A stretch of DNA of 19,522 bases from an uncultured Clostridium sp. (GTDB lineage: Bacteria; Bacillota; Clostridia; Lachnospirales; Lachnospiraceae): positions 1 through 19,522 of the forward strand of contig UQXF01000068.1 in the NCBI GenBank assembly GCA_900544905.1, given 5' to 3'. Numbering within the stretch: position 1 is the first letter of the stretch; each line of letters starts with the position of its first letter. The notes beneath the pieces are model-generated. The model was not told where the DNA came from. It ran no database searches and worked only from the letters and a program-made list of their open reading frames with translations. The translations under genes and the position numbers were made by a program. This document shows positions 1 through 7,209 of this stretch, one piece after another.

Positions 1-41
1 GGACTTATACTCCCGTACCGGTTCGATTCCGGTCGCCGGCA
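1..41 (+). tRNA. tRNA-Leu, 3' part (5' end outside window)
   Basis: The window opens inside a tRNA. A T-arm is visible (stem ACCGG/CCGGT around the 7-base loop TTCGATT), followed by the 3' acceptor strand CGCCGGC and discriminator A at 41; CCA is not encoded. The bases before the T-arm (GGAC..TCCCGT) look like the long variable arm of a class II tRNA. A class II arm with discriminator A and an implied GCCGGCG 5' acceptor strand fits Leu better than Ser (G73) or Tyr. The anticodon is outside the window, so the isoacceptor is unknown. Confidence 0.72.
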
Positions 42-120
42 TTGAGTACTTAATGAGTTCGAATGAAATGAGAACGAATTTAGTACGAAAGCCCATCCGA
101 GCCCTTAACGAGCGGAGCGA
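41..120 (+). repeat. tRNA-spacer direct repeat, copy 1
   Basis: This ~80 bp block starts ATTGAGTACTTA, contains ATGAAATGAGAACGAATTTA then GTACGAAAGCCCATCCGA, and ends near CCCTTAACGAGCGGAG. It recurs nearly unchanged 98 bp downstream. It begins directly at the tRNA-Leu 3' end and contains partly self-complementary segments (GTACTTA..TTCG against CGAATTTAGTAC), so it may form a structured RNA in the tRNA precursor. Confidence 0.8.
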
Positions 121-138
121 GTTTAGTGGGAGGATAGC

Positions 139-220
139 ATTGAGTACTTAACAGATTTTAATGAAATGAGAACGAATTTAGTACGAAAGCCCATCCGAAC
201 CCTTAACGAGCGGAGAGCGA
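139..220 (+). repeat. tRNA-spacer direct repeat, copy 2
   Basis: Second copy of the block at 41-120. The two copies differ mainly at ~53-60 (ATGAGTTCG against ACAGATTTTA), at one base in CATCCGAGCCC/CATCCGAACCC, and by a small insertion in the terminal CGGAG(AG)CGA. The first copy is followed by GTTTAGTGGGAGGATAGC; the second runs straight into a hairpin. The pattern fits a tandem duplication of a tRNA-plus-spacer unit from which the second tRNA has been lost. Confidence 0.8.
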
Positions 221-221
221 C

Positions 222-248
222 AGACTTTCATTGTGAAAGTCTTATTTT
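222..248 (+). terminator. Hairpin terminator after the repeat pair
   Basis: AGACTTTCA (222-230) pairs perfectly with TGAAAGTCT (234-242) across a 3-base loop, giving a 9 bp stem. The tail TATTTT is only moderately T-rich. It sits between the tRNA-Leu/repeat segment and tRNA-Arg, so it may end the upstream transcript or serve as a processing signal. Confidence 0.5.
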
Positions 249-258
249 AAATGAATAT

Positions 259-332
259 GTGTGTGTAGCTCAGCTGGATAGAGCACTTGGCTACGGACCA
301 AGGTGTCGGGGGTTCGAATCCTCTCACGCACG
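259..332 (+). tRNA. tRNA-Arg (anticodon ACG)
   Basis: Complete 74-base cloverleaf. The acceptor strands are GTGTGTG and CACGCAC. The D-arm is GCTC/GAGC. The anticodon arm is CTTGG-CTACGGA-CCAAG with anticodon ACG, the variable loop is GTGTC, and the T-arm is GGGGG-TTCGAAT-CCTCT with two G-U pairs. The discriminator is G, and CCA is not encoded. ACG is the wobble-A (inosine) Arg anticodon that reads CGN codons in bacteria. Confidence 0.96.
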
Positions 333-343
333 TACTTAAAAAG

Positions 344-378
344 CGGAAGTCCTGAATTTACAGGGCTTTCGTTTTTTT
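344..378 (+). terminator. Rho-independent terminator of tRNA-Arg
   Basis: CGGAAGTCCTG (344-354) pairs with CAGGGCTTTCG (361-371) over 11 bp, including two G-U pairs, around the loop AATTTA. Seven T residues follow immediately. It lies 12 bp after the tRNA-Arg discriminator base. Confidence 0.92.
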
Positions 379-547
379 GTTGCATAGGAAGCTGTAATCT
401 AACATAGTCCTAAGGGTAAAATCCGGTTAAAACCATGGTAATAAAATATGTGTTATGTTACAATCAAAATACGGAATAGAGTTAGAAATAAGTACGATAA
501 ATATATTAACATAAGAAAGTTTTAAGAATTTTCATTAAGAATAGGTA

Positions 548-576
548 TTTCAAAAAAGAGTTTCTTATTGTATACT
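548..576 (+). promoter_or_regulatory. Candidate sigma-A promoter for the 612-4589 gene block
   Basis: TATACT at 571-576 is a good -10 box. The hexamer 17 bp upstream is TTTCAA (548-553), a weak -35 match. The predicted start near 583 gives a ~29-base leader with AGGAGGG at 600-606. The 379-547 stretch upstream is very AT-rich and shows no gene. A second possible extended -10 (TG-T-TACAAT, 456-464) lacks a good -35. Confidence 0.4.
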
Positions 577-611
577 TATTTTGGATGATTAGACAAATCA
601 GGAGGGAAGAC

Positions 612-863
612 ATGTTAGAGAGAACAGTGGGACCATGGGATTACAGAATGATGCCTAACAAAATGTTGGAATTGGTAAAAAATGTTGGCAACATGGAGCA
701 GGAGGGAACCGGTTATTTTGTTGACAGTGAATCAGAAATGCTTACAATCTTAGCTTATCTGAATTATGGGGAAACAACTAATATAACAGAATCTATGCGG
801 GAACAGCTGGACAATGCGGTGAAACAGCTGGAATCAAGACATTTAAAAATGCGGGAAGAATAG
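612..863 (+). CDS. Small conserved-looking hypothetical protein (83 aa)
   Basis: I do not recognise this protein. It is a soluble, Met- and Glu-rich 83-residue polypeptide starting MLERTVGPWDYRMMPNKM, with no signal peptide or membrane segment. The C-terminal third (ESMREQLDNAVKQLESRH) looks like an amphipathic helix. The ATG at 612 is preferred because AGGAGGG (600-606) lies 5 bases upstream; an in-frame ATG at 585 has no ribosome binding site and would add 9 residues. The stop is only 2 bases before aroD, so the two genes are almost certainly co-transcribed and probably translationally coupled. It is the first gene of the block, and coding is supported by its strong SD and tight spacing. 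Function unknown. Confidence 0.8.
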   Translation: MLERTVGPWDYRMMPNKMLELVKNVGNMEQEGTGYFVDSESEMLTILAYLNYGETTNITESMREQLDNAVKQLESRHLKMREE

Positions 864-865
864 GG

Positions 866-1630
866 ATGCAGGTAACAGGTATTAAAATCAGAGGAATTGA
901 ATTTGGAAAGGGCATGCCTAAGCTGTGTGTACCTATTGTAGGACATACGGAGAAGGAAATATTGACACAGGCACAGGATATTATGAGGAATCAGCCGGAT
1001 TGTGTGGAACTCCGGATAGACTGGTTTCAGGATGTCAGCAATGTGCAAAAGGTTTTACATATGCTGGCGGATTTGCGTCCGGTAATTGGTGATACCGTGC
1101 TATTGTTCACATTTAGAAGTGAGCAGGAGGGCGGCAGGAGAAGCATTACCTGTGAGGATTACAAAGCACTGTGTACAGCGGCTTGTACCAGTGGTTATAT
1201 TGATTTGCTTGATGTGGAAGCATTTATGCAGGAGGGCTTGCTTGCTTCCATTTGCGAAATTGCACATAGGAACGGTGTATATGTGGTTGGCAGTAACCAT
1301 GATTTTGAAAAGACACCGGATGAAGAGGATATCGTTTCAAGACTTAAATATATGGATGAACAGGGGGCAGATATTCCCAAAATAGCAGTCATGCCACAAA
1401 AAGAAAGGGATGTGCTTACATTACTGTCTGCAACGCTTACATATCATGAAACGGGTGGAATAAAGCCGATTATTACAATGTCCATGGATGATATCGGAAT
1501 GGTTAGCCGGCTTGCAGGGGAAATCTTTGGTTCGGCATTGACATTTGCAACTGTCGGCAGGGCATCGGCACCAGGTCAGATTCCCATAGATGAAGCAAGA
1601 CAGAGTCTTAGGGTTTTACATCGGCAATAA
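866..1630 (+). CDS. aroD: 3-dehydroquinate dehydratase, type I
   Basis: Catalyses dehydration of 3-dehydroquinate to 3-dehydroshikimate in the shikimate pathway of aromatic amino acid synthesis (cytoplasm). The 254 residues match the usual type I length and align end to end with E. coli AroD as I recall it, offset by +2. The Schiff-base lysine is K172 in DIPKIAVMPQ, and the general acid/base histidine is H145 in SNHDFEKTP. The carboxylate-binding R215 in SRLAGE is kept, as are E48, R84, S234 and Q238 (ASAPGQI). No key residue is missing. The gene begins 2 bases after the small ORF and lies 24 bases before the hydrolase gene; no other shikimate gene is in the window. The start has only a modest SD, which fits translational coupling. 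Confidence 0.96.
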   Translation: MQVTGIKIRGIEFGKGMPKLCVPIVGHTEKEILTQAQDIMRNQPDCVELRIDWFQDVSNVQKVLHMLADLRPVIGDTVLLFTFRSEQEGGRRSITCEDYKALCTAACTSGYIDLLDVEAFMQEGLLASICEIAHRNGVYVVGSNHDFEKTPDEEDIVSRLKYMDEQGADIPKIAVMPQKERDVLTLLSATLTYHETGGIKPIITMSMDDIGMVSRLAGEIFGSALTFATVGRASAPGQIPIDEARQSLRVLHRQ

Positions 1631-1654
1631 TCGGAATAATGAGGAGGTTCTTTT

Positions 1655-3301
1655 ATGAGGGACGAAGAAAAGAAGCAGGAGGAAGTGGTTAAAAATATAC
1701 CCCGGAATCCCAATCGAAAGATTACGGACGAGGAAATCAATCAAGTGCTGAAGAGTGCGGCAGAAAAGCTTGCAGAGAAAGAGAATAAATCAGGCAGTAA
1801 TAATCAAGAGAAAGTAAATGATAAGAAGGCTGAAAAAAGTGCCAGCGGAGAGAGTACCGTGAAGCCATCAGAGAAGAATGATAAAAAAGATGAAAAGTCT
1901 GTAAAGAAAGATTCAAGGATAAAGAATGAGAAGGCTATAGATAAGAAACCTGTAGATAAGAAACCTGTGAAAAAAGCCGGTAAAGAAAAGCCGGAGCCAC
2001 AGAAAACAGAAAAAAACAATGTGGCAGCCAAGGGCGGTGTGCTGGCAGCTGAAAATGGGAAGAAAAATAACCATGTGCCAGAAGCTGGGAACGGAAAGAA
2101 AAATGGGTTTGAGCCGACAGCTGGGAGCGGAAAGAAAAAAAGTTCTGAGCCGACAGCTGGGAGCGGAAAGAAAAATGGGTTTGAGCCGACAGTTGGGAAT
2201 GGAAAGAAAAAAAGTTCTGAGCCACAGGAGAAAAAGGGTAGTATAACAGATAAGAAAATACAGGAATTTGCCGAGGAAGAACCGATTGTAATAAAAAATC
2301 CGGAACAGCCGAAAGACAAGGTTACCATTGGCAGAGTGATTGGCACATTTTTAGAGAGTGTCTGGACGCTTTTCAAGGTAGTAGTTCTGGTCATAGTTGT
2401 TACGGCTGTAGCAGGATTTTTTCTTTCCAGAGATTTGATGATACGGGGACGCAGTGGCAGCCGGCAGTGCACAGAGGGAATGACGGTGGCTGCCAGTACG
2501 CTTTCTAACAAATCAAGTGAGGATGGCAAAGTTAAGGAATGGCTGGGTACCGTCACCAGGGAAAAGCTGACGTTAGAAGCGGACGACAAGAGCATTTTAG
2601 TTGCGAGAAAAATTGTTGCTGATGAAGAGAATAGTAAATGGGTGGTCATTCTTCATGGATATAATGGCAGTATGGAGGATATTTACGATATAGCCATGCA
2701 TTATGTGGAAAAGGGATATAACGTGTTAATGCCGGATTTGAGGGCACATGGTGAGAGTGAAGGCTCTTTCTTTGGTATGGGCTGGCTGGACCGCATGGAT
2801 GTGATTAACTGGATAGATGTGATTTTGAAGGATAACCCATCAGCAGAGGTGGTTATTCACGGAATAGACATCGGAGCGGATGCCGCACTGATGCTCACAG
2901 GGGAACCGGTTAAAAGCTCCGTGAAAGCCATCGTGGCAGAGGGGGCATATACAAATGCCTGGGAGGTTGTGAAACAGGAATATAAGACCCGGCACGAAAA
3001 ATGGCCGGTATTTCCATTACTGCATATGATAAATCCGGTAATGAAGGTGTGGGCTGGCTACAGCTTGAAAGAGGCAGATGCTGTAAAACAGGTTAAGAAC
3101 AGCAATATACCAATTTTGTTAATTCGGGGAGAAAATGATACCTATGCTACAGAGGAGATGACAAATCAGTTAGATAAGGCAATTGCTTCCGAGCATGAGG
3201 TATTTACGGTGCCAACAGGTACACATGAGGATTGCAGATATGCAGAGCCGGATAATTATTACAAAAAGACCTTTGATTTTGTTAGCAAGTACATAAAATA
3301 A
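1655..3301 (+). CDS. Membrane-anchored alpha/beta hydrolase with Lys-rich repeat N-terminus; Ser nucleophile replaced by Asp
   Basis: 548 residues, with AGGAGG just before the ATG. Residues 1-225 are charged, low-complexity and Lys/Glu-rich, and include five 12-residue repeats (133-192). A single transmembrane helix lies at ~235-257 (LFKVVVLVIVVTAVAGFF). Residues ~290-548 form an alpha/beta hydrolase fold of the YqkD/FrsA-like type: VVILHGYNGS (oxyanion strand), PDLRAHGES, the nucleophile elbow, RGENDTYA with the acid D495, and GTHED with H524. The elbow reads HGIDIGAD, so the usual GxSxG serine is D405. The topology (cytosolic basic tail, one helix, extracellular hydrolase) is inferred. Substrate unknown: it could be an Asp-nucleophile enzyme of dehalogenase/epoxide-hydrolase type or a catalytically dead binding protein. 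It lies between aroD and the dGTPase in a likely operon. Confidence 0.88.
   Translation: MRDEEKKQEEVVKNIPRNPNRKITDEEINQVLKSAAEKLAEKENKSGSNNQEKVNDKKAEKSASGESTVKPSEKNDKKDEKSVKKDSRIKNEKAIDKKPVDKKPVKKAGKEKPEPQKTEKNNVAAKGGVLAAENGKKNNHVPEAGNGKKNGFEPTAGSGKKKSSEPTAGSGKKNGFEPTVGNGKKKSSEPQEKKGSITDKKIQEFAEEEPIVIKNPEQPKDKVTIGRVIGTFLESVWTLFKVVVLVIVVTAVAGFFLSRDLMIRGRSGSRQCTEGMTVAASTLSNKSSEDGKVKEWLGTVTREKLTLEADDKSILVARKIVADEENSKWVVILHGYNGSMEDIYDIAMHYVEKGYNVLMPDLRAHGESEGSFFGMGWLDRMDVINWIDVILKDNPSAEVVIHGIDIGADAALMLTGEPVKSSVKAIVAEGAYTNAWEVVKQEYKTRHEKWPVFPLLHMINPVMKVWAGYSLKEADAVKQVKNSNIPILLIRGENDTYATEEMTNQLDKAIASEHEVFTVPTGTHEDCRYAEPDNYYKKTFDFVSKYIK
2051..2230 (+). repeat. Five 36-bp in-frame tandem repeats
   Basis: Five 12-codon units encode GNGKKNGFEPTA-like peptides (residues 133-192 of the hydrolase). 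Two forms alternate, KKNGFEPT and KKKSSEPT, which gives a 72 bp higher-order period. The middle units are almost identical at DNA level and the first is diverged, as expected for slippage or recombination expansion. The segment probably forms a flexible basic linker on the cytosolic side of the membrane. Confidence 0.9.
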
Positions 3302-3374
3302 AAGGCTTAAGTCTGGTCATTAGATGTTGGGGCTTTGAAGATAGCAGATAGAATAGGTAAGGCAGATATTGGAT

Positions 3375-4589
3375 ATGGAACAAAAGAAGTATTATGATTT
3401 GTCAAAAGAATTACAGCAGAGAATTTTAGAGGACAGGAGCCAGGGGTATGTAAATCCATACCGTGCCAGAAATGAAGATGCCATTCGAAGGAAGCAGGAC
3501 TGGGATAAGAATAAATTGCTGCGCCCGGCATATGTGAGGGATTGTGAGAAAATTATGCATACACCGTATTATAACCGGTATGCAGATAAGACCCAGGTCT
3601 TTTCCTTTTATAAAAATGATGATATTACAAGAAGGGCGCTTCATGTCCAGCTGGTATCAAGAATTGCAAGAAATATAGGCTCCCTGCTGGGACTGAACAC
3701 AGATTTAATTGAAGCCATCGCACTAGGGCATGACATCGGACATACACCATTTGGTCATGCCGGAGAACGTTATTTAAGTGAATGTCTCCAGGAACACACA
3801 GGAAGGTATTTTAATCATAATGTACACAGCGTCAGGGTGTTAGATGACATTTTGAACCGGAATGTCAGTCTGCAGACCCTGGATGGTATTCTCTGCCATA
3901 ACGGAGAATTTGCCATGCAGGAGTACCGGCCGGTGAAGATGGAGGATTTTGCCCATTTTGATAGTAAATATGAAGCCTGTTATGTGGATGAAGAAGCGAT
4001 AGGGAAACTGGTACCATACACGCTGGAGGCTTGTGTAGTCCGGATTTGTGATATGATTGCTTATTTGGGGAAGGACCGGCAGGATGCCAGGCGGGCAAAC
4101 TTAATCGTGGACGACAGTATTTTTGATGAGCAGGCATTTGGCAAGAGTAATCCGGAAATTATTAATAATCTGATTGTCAATATTGTAGAGAACAGCTATG
4201 GCAGGGATTGTATTGTCATGGATGACGAATATTACAAAGCAATTAAAGCGACGAAGAAAGAGAATTACGATAAAATATATTTTAACGAAGGGGTAAACCG
4301 GATTTATGAAGAGAGAATCCGGCCAATGTTTCATTTGATGTATGAGCGGCTGTTATCTGATTTGAAAGCAAGAGATACCAATTCGATTATTTATAAACAC
4401 CATATTGATTATGTGAAGGAAAATACTGCCACCTATGGATATGATAAGTATTTGAATGAGACAGAGCCAAATCAGATGGTGGTTGACTTTATAGCAAGCA
4501 TGACAGATGATTATTTTGTGGATTTATTTGATTATCTGTTCCCGGGGAGTAAGTATAAAATAGAATATGTGTCTTACTTTGAGGAGTAA
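3375..4589 (+). CDS. dgt: dGTPase-like HD-domain deoxynucleotide triphosphohydrolase
   Basis: Predicted to hydrolyse dGTP or another dNTP to the nucleoside and triphosphate (cytoplasm, nucleotide pool control). The HD metal-site pattern is present: H in RRALHVQL, the GHDIGHTPFGHAG signature supplying the His-Asp pair, and the distal Asp in RICDMIAYLGKD. The N-terminal YYNRYADKTQVF segment, before TRRALHVQLVSRIARNI, is also typical of dGTPases. At ~404 residues it is within the family range. The start is ambiguous: ATG at 3375 is 12 bases from AAGG (3359-3362), while TTG at 3369 is 6 bases from it and would add two residues. It follows the hydrolase gene by ~70 bases and ends the co-directional block. 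Substrate preference cannot be read from sequence; a generic HD hydrolase is the alternative. Confidence 0.88.
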   Translation: MEQKKYYDLSKELQQRILEDRSQGYVNPYRARNEDAIRRKQDWDKNKLLRPAYVRDCEKIMHTPYYNRYADKTQVFSFYKNDDITRRALHVQLVSRIARNIGSLLGLNTDLIEAIALGHDIGHTPFGHAGERYLSECLQEHTGRYFNHNVHSVRVLDDILNRNVSLQTLDGILCHNGEFAMQEYRPVKMEDFAHFDSKYEACYVDEEAIGKLVPYTLEACVVRICDMIAYLGKDRQDARRANLIVDDSIFDEQAFGKSNPEIINNLIVNIVENSYGRDCIVMDDEYYKAIKATKKENYDKIYFNEGVNRIYEERIRPMFHLMYERLLSDLKARDTNSIIYKHHIDYVKENTATYGYDKYLNETEPNQMVVDFIASMTDDYFVDLFDYLFPGSKYKIEYVSYFEE

Positions 4590-4617
4590 GCAGGTAATAC
4601 CTCTACCTTTTTGCAAG

Positions 4618-4692
4618 TAAGGAGCTGTTGCAGTAATGTCTTTGGAAATGTTTTGGAAGACAGTAATATGTACCATTTGCAACAGTTCCTTA
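4618..4692. terminator. Long hairpin between convergent genes (probable bidirectional terminator)
   Basis: TAAGGAGCTGTTGCA (4618-4632) pairs with TGCAACAGTTCCTTA (4678-4692) over 15 bp with one G-U pair. The 45-base loop contains a second stem, TGTCTT/AAGACA (4637-4642 and 4657-4662), flanked by a direct repeat CAGTAAT. It lies between the stops of two convergent genes (4589 and 4710). There is no long T-run on either side, so the terminator role is inferred from position and stem length. Confidence 0.55.
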
Positions 4693-4709
4693 TTTGTGTA
4701 AAAGCAGAT

Positions 4710-5714
4710 TTAATCCTCCTTTTTCAAGGATAGTCCGGAAGAACTTTTTTGCGGTTTTGCCGAATTAGTATCGGTGTTGTTTCCAAAAGGCTCTGTGTAT
4801 GTATCTGCATCGCCATAAGATGAATCATAGCTTGTGGATGGGGTAACCGTTTCCTGACGCATAAAATCATCGAAATCATCATTAAAATGATTGGACACAA
4901 CGGTTGTTTTTACCTCTGGTTCGCCGTGTTTTAAGGTATGGTGCATAGTAATAATAAATAAAAGCAGACATGCAATGGTAAGTGAGCTGCTGCTCAAGCT
5001 TAAAAACGGCTTGCCGATTGCCAGGATAATCATGAATACGCTTTGGATATAAAAGGAAATCCAATATAGTGTTGAAAAGCTTTCTTTTGAACCGCAAATA
5101 GCGTTGATAATTAGAGCAATCAATGTTAAAATCAGGGAAGCAGAGAATAACCTTATAAATTGACATGGAATAATTACAAGAGATATTATCATTGCAACTT
5201 TAAAGATAAATCCTTTGTACCCGGAAAGCACTTGCTGTTTGGACAGAGCTTGAATCTGAAAAACATCCAATAAATCGGATAATTTCATATCCTGATATTC
5301 CCCTGTTAATGTTTTGTAGGTAATAATATTCGTTTTGCTGATTAACAGAACGTCAGTAAAACTTGAGTCTGTTAATACGGATTTAACATGATTTTGGGTA
5401 AATTGTGTCTGTGAAGTATCGATTAACATATAAGTACCTGAAGAGGACTCCTCAAATTTATCTTCACAATAAAATTCTCCATTTGAATAATAAAATTCCG
5501 GCAGATTATTCATAAACTGAGTTACTTCCTTGTCTGTAGAAAAAGAAAATGCTTCAAGAGCACAAAGTAGTAAACCAGTAAAGATGCTGATAATAATCGC
5601 GTAGACGATTTTACTGCCGGTGGATTGTCTGCGCAGGTTATAAAAGGAACCAGAAAATGTAAAGCCCCGAAATGCCTCAAGAATCTGTGCAAATGGATTT
5701 ATTTTTGTATTCAT
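4710..5714 (-). CDS. DUF1189-like multi-pass membrane protein
   Basis: 334 residues from the ATG at 5714, which is preceded by AAGGGGGAG at good spacing; an upstream in-frame ATG (5744) lacks an SD. One transmembrane helix lies at ~36-56 (IVYAIIISIFTGLLLCALEAF). An extracytoplasmic domain follows at ~60-165 with LPEFYYSNGEF, a TYMLIDTSQT strand and VLLISKTNIITYKT. Then come about four helices (~168-260) and a hydrophilic Ser/Thr/Asp-rich cytoplasmic tail ending KKED. This order, and the 'IDTs...llisk' core, matches DUF1189 (YvdJ-type) proteins, whose function is unknown. It is convergent with the dGTPase and divergent from DUF4317, and has its own strong promoter. The acidic tail (DDFDDF) may be a protein-interaction segment. 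Confidence 0.7.
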   Translation of the reverse strand: MNTKINPFAQILEAFRGFTFSGSFYNLRRQSTGSKIVYAIIISIFTGLLLCALEAFSFSTDKEVTQFMNNLPEFYYSNGEFYCEDKFEESSSGTYMLIDTSQTQFTQNHVKSVLTDSSFTDVLLISKTNIITYKTLTGEYQDMKLSDLLDVFQIQALSKQQVLSGYKGFIFKVAMIISLVIIPCQFIRLFSASLILTLIALIINAICGSKESFSTLYWISFYIQSVFMIILAIGKPFLSLSSSSLTIACLLLFIITMHHTLKHGEPEVKTTVVSNHFNDDFDDFMRQETVTPSTSYDSSYGDADTYTEPFGNNTDTNSAKPQKSSSGLSLKKED

Positions 5715-5755
5715 AGAAATTCTCCCCCTTATGATAAAATACATAAATTTAATTT

Positions 5756-5784
5756 AGTATATTATATATTAGAGGGTGTGACAA
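5756..5784 (-). promoter_or_regulatory. Sigma-A promoter for the DUF1189-like gene
   Basis: Read on the minus strand: TTGTCA (complement of 5779-5784), a 17 bp spacer, then TATACT (complement of 5756-5761). Both boxes match consensus at 5 of 6 positions with ideal spacing. The predicted start is near 5749, giving a ~35-base leader to the ATG at 5714. Confidence 0.78.
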
Positions 5785-5807
5785 GTGAATGTTTCTTTAT
5801 CCATTAC

Positions 5808-5837
5808 TTGTGTACCGGTTTCGTTTTGTGGTATGAT
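5808..5837 (+). promoter_or_regulatory. Candidate promoter for the 5917-10984 block
   Basis: TTGTGT (5808-5813), an 18 bp spacer and TATGAT (5832-5837). The predicted start is near 5844, giving a ~73-base leader. It is divergent from the minus-strand promoter at 5756-5784, so the two could share regulation. Confidence 0.5.
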
Positions 5838-5916
5838 ATAAAATATTGTAGATAAATTTGATTAAGCAGAACCGTTTATGAAAAGGTCTTATGGAAGCAT
5901 TGGAAAGGAAGAACGA

Positions 5917-7074
5917 ATGAATAAGAAAGAGATAAACGAGATAAAGAAACAATTTACACCGGAACACTGTACGATAACAAGAATCTGTGGCTGTTATGTG
6001 GATGGAGAGAAGAATAAAAAGACTGAACTGGCGCAGACCTTCCTGACTTTGACAGAGGAAGAGAATTTTAAGTATTTTACTATTTTTAAGAATACGCTTT
6101 CCGGAACTCTTGGAAAAAATCTCCTTAACATGGAATTTCCAAATGAACAGGAGAAAGAAGGGGGCACACAGGAATTTCTTTTGCGCCTTAAGAACTCCAA
6201 ATTAGAGGATAATGCTTTGGTGGAAGAGTTTTATGATAAGGTAATCGGTACATATAATTATGGGGAAAATTATTATATTATTTTGGTATACGCAGCCTAT
6301 GACGTACCAGGACAGACCACCGATGGCATTGAAAATGAGGATGCTTCGGATTATGTGTATGATTATATACTTTGCAGTATCTGTCCGGTAAAGCTTACTG
6401 ATGCAGGACTCTGCTATAATGAGAAGAATAACAGTATCGAGAGCCGTATCAGAGACTGGGTCGTTTCACCGCCGGTACATGGCTTCCTGTTCCCGGCATT
6501 TAACGACCGGAATACAGATATACATGGATTGCTTTATTATACAAAGAACTCCGAAATGATGCAGGAGGATTTTATTGACCAGACTTTGGGCTGTGGGGCA
6601 CCTCTTTCCTTTAAGGCACAGCAGGAGACGTTTCAGGATATCATTGAAAATTCTCTTGGAGAGCAGTGTGATTTTGAGACGGTAAAGACGATTCATGAGA
6701 ATTTAAATGAATATGTGGAGGCGAGAAAGGATGCGCCGGAGCCTCCGGAGCTTGACAAAATGGAGATGAAGAAGCTGTTGGAGGACAGTGGAGTGAAAGA
6801 AGCGGCACTGGAAACCTTTGATACGGCATTTGACAGTATTGTCTGTGACGAGGAAAAGCCGAAATTTGCAGCAGCAACGGTGGCAAGTACCAGAAGCTTT
6901 GACATTAAGATGCCGGATGTTGTCATTAAGGTGAAGCCGGAGCGCACGGATTTGGTGGAAACCCGATTAATTGACGGCAGACAGTACATCATGATTGAGG
7001 TCAATGACAGTGTGGAAGTGAATGGTATTAATGTGCGGAGGCTGAATATGGAAACCGGTGAGATTATGGAGTAG
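5917..7074 (+). CDS. DUF4317 family protein
   Basis: 385 residues, starting MNKKEINEIKKQFTPEHCTI. The ATG at 5917 is chosen because AAAGGAAG (5904-5911) lies 5 bases upstream; an in-frame ATG at 5878 lacks an SD. The N-terminus (TRICGCYVDGEKNKKTE), the FKYFTIFKNTLSGTLGKNLLNMEF segment and the NYYIILVYAAYDVPG strand are what I recognise as DUF4317, a soluble family of Clostridia with no known function. There is no signal peptide, membrane helix or obvious catalytic motif. The C-terminal ~60 residues (PDVVIKVKPERTDLVETRLI) look beta-rich. It is the first gene of a co-directional block with the DUF815 ATPase 135 bases downstream, so a partner or client role for that ATPase is plausible but unproven. 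Confidence 0.85.
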   Translation: MNKKEINEIKKQFTPEHCTITRICGCYVDGEKNKKTELAQTFLTLTEEENFKYFTIFKNTLSGTLGKNLLNMEFPNEQEKEGGTQEFLLRLKNSKLEDNALVEEFYDKVIGTYNYGENYYIILVYAAYDVPGQTTDGIENEDASDYVYDYILCSICPVKLTDAGLCYNEKNNSIESRIRDWVVSPPVHGFLFPAFNDRNTDIHGLLYYTKNSEMMQEDFIDQTLGCGAPLSFKAQQETFQDIIENSLGEQCDFETVKTIHENLNEYVEARKDAPEPPELDKMEMKKLLEDSGVKEAALETFDTAFDSIVCDEEKPKFAAATVASTRSFDIKMPDVVIKVKPERTDLVETRLIDGRQYIMIEVNDSVEVNGINVRRLNMETGEIME

Positions 7075-7209
7075 CCGGAGGCTTGCTCCGATAAGGAATG
7101 GATAAAAAAGTGCATATTGAGGAAGAAGAGACAGGCAGAGCCATAAGAGGATAAGGATTACATAGTTATTATTATAGATATATTGTAATAGAAAGAAGGA
7201 AAGACAGAT

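Noticed and set aside
456..464. Extended -10 like TG-T-TACAAT upstream of the first gene block
   Set aside because: No reasonable -35 and ~150 bases from the first gene; the 548-576 candidate is nearer, though also imperfect.
1804..2649. 281-codon open frame on the minus strand, Phe/Ser-rich
   Set aside because: It is antisense to the Lys/Glu-rich repeat region of the hydrolase, whose AAG/GAA codons read as CTT/TTC on the other strand. It has no ribosome binding site and the low-complexity product is not protein-like.
7098..7154. 18-codon ORF (MDKKVHIEEEETGRAIRG) between the DUF4317 and DUF815 genes
   Set aside because: The AAGG is too close to the ATG (about one base), and there is no other sign of coding. 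The frame could be chance in AT-rich leader DNA.
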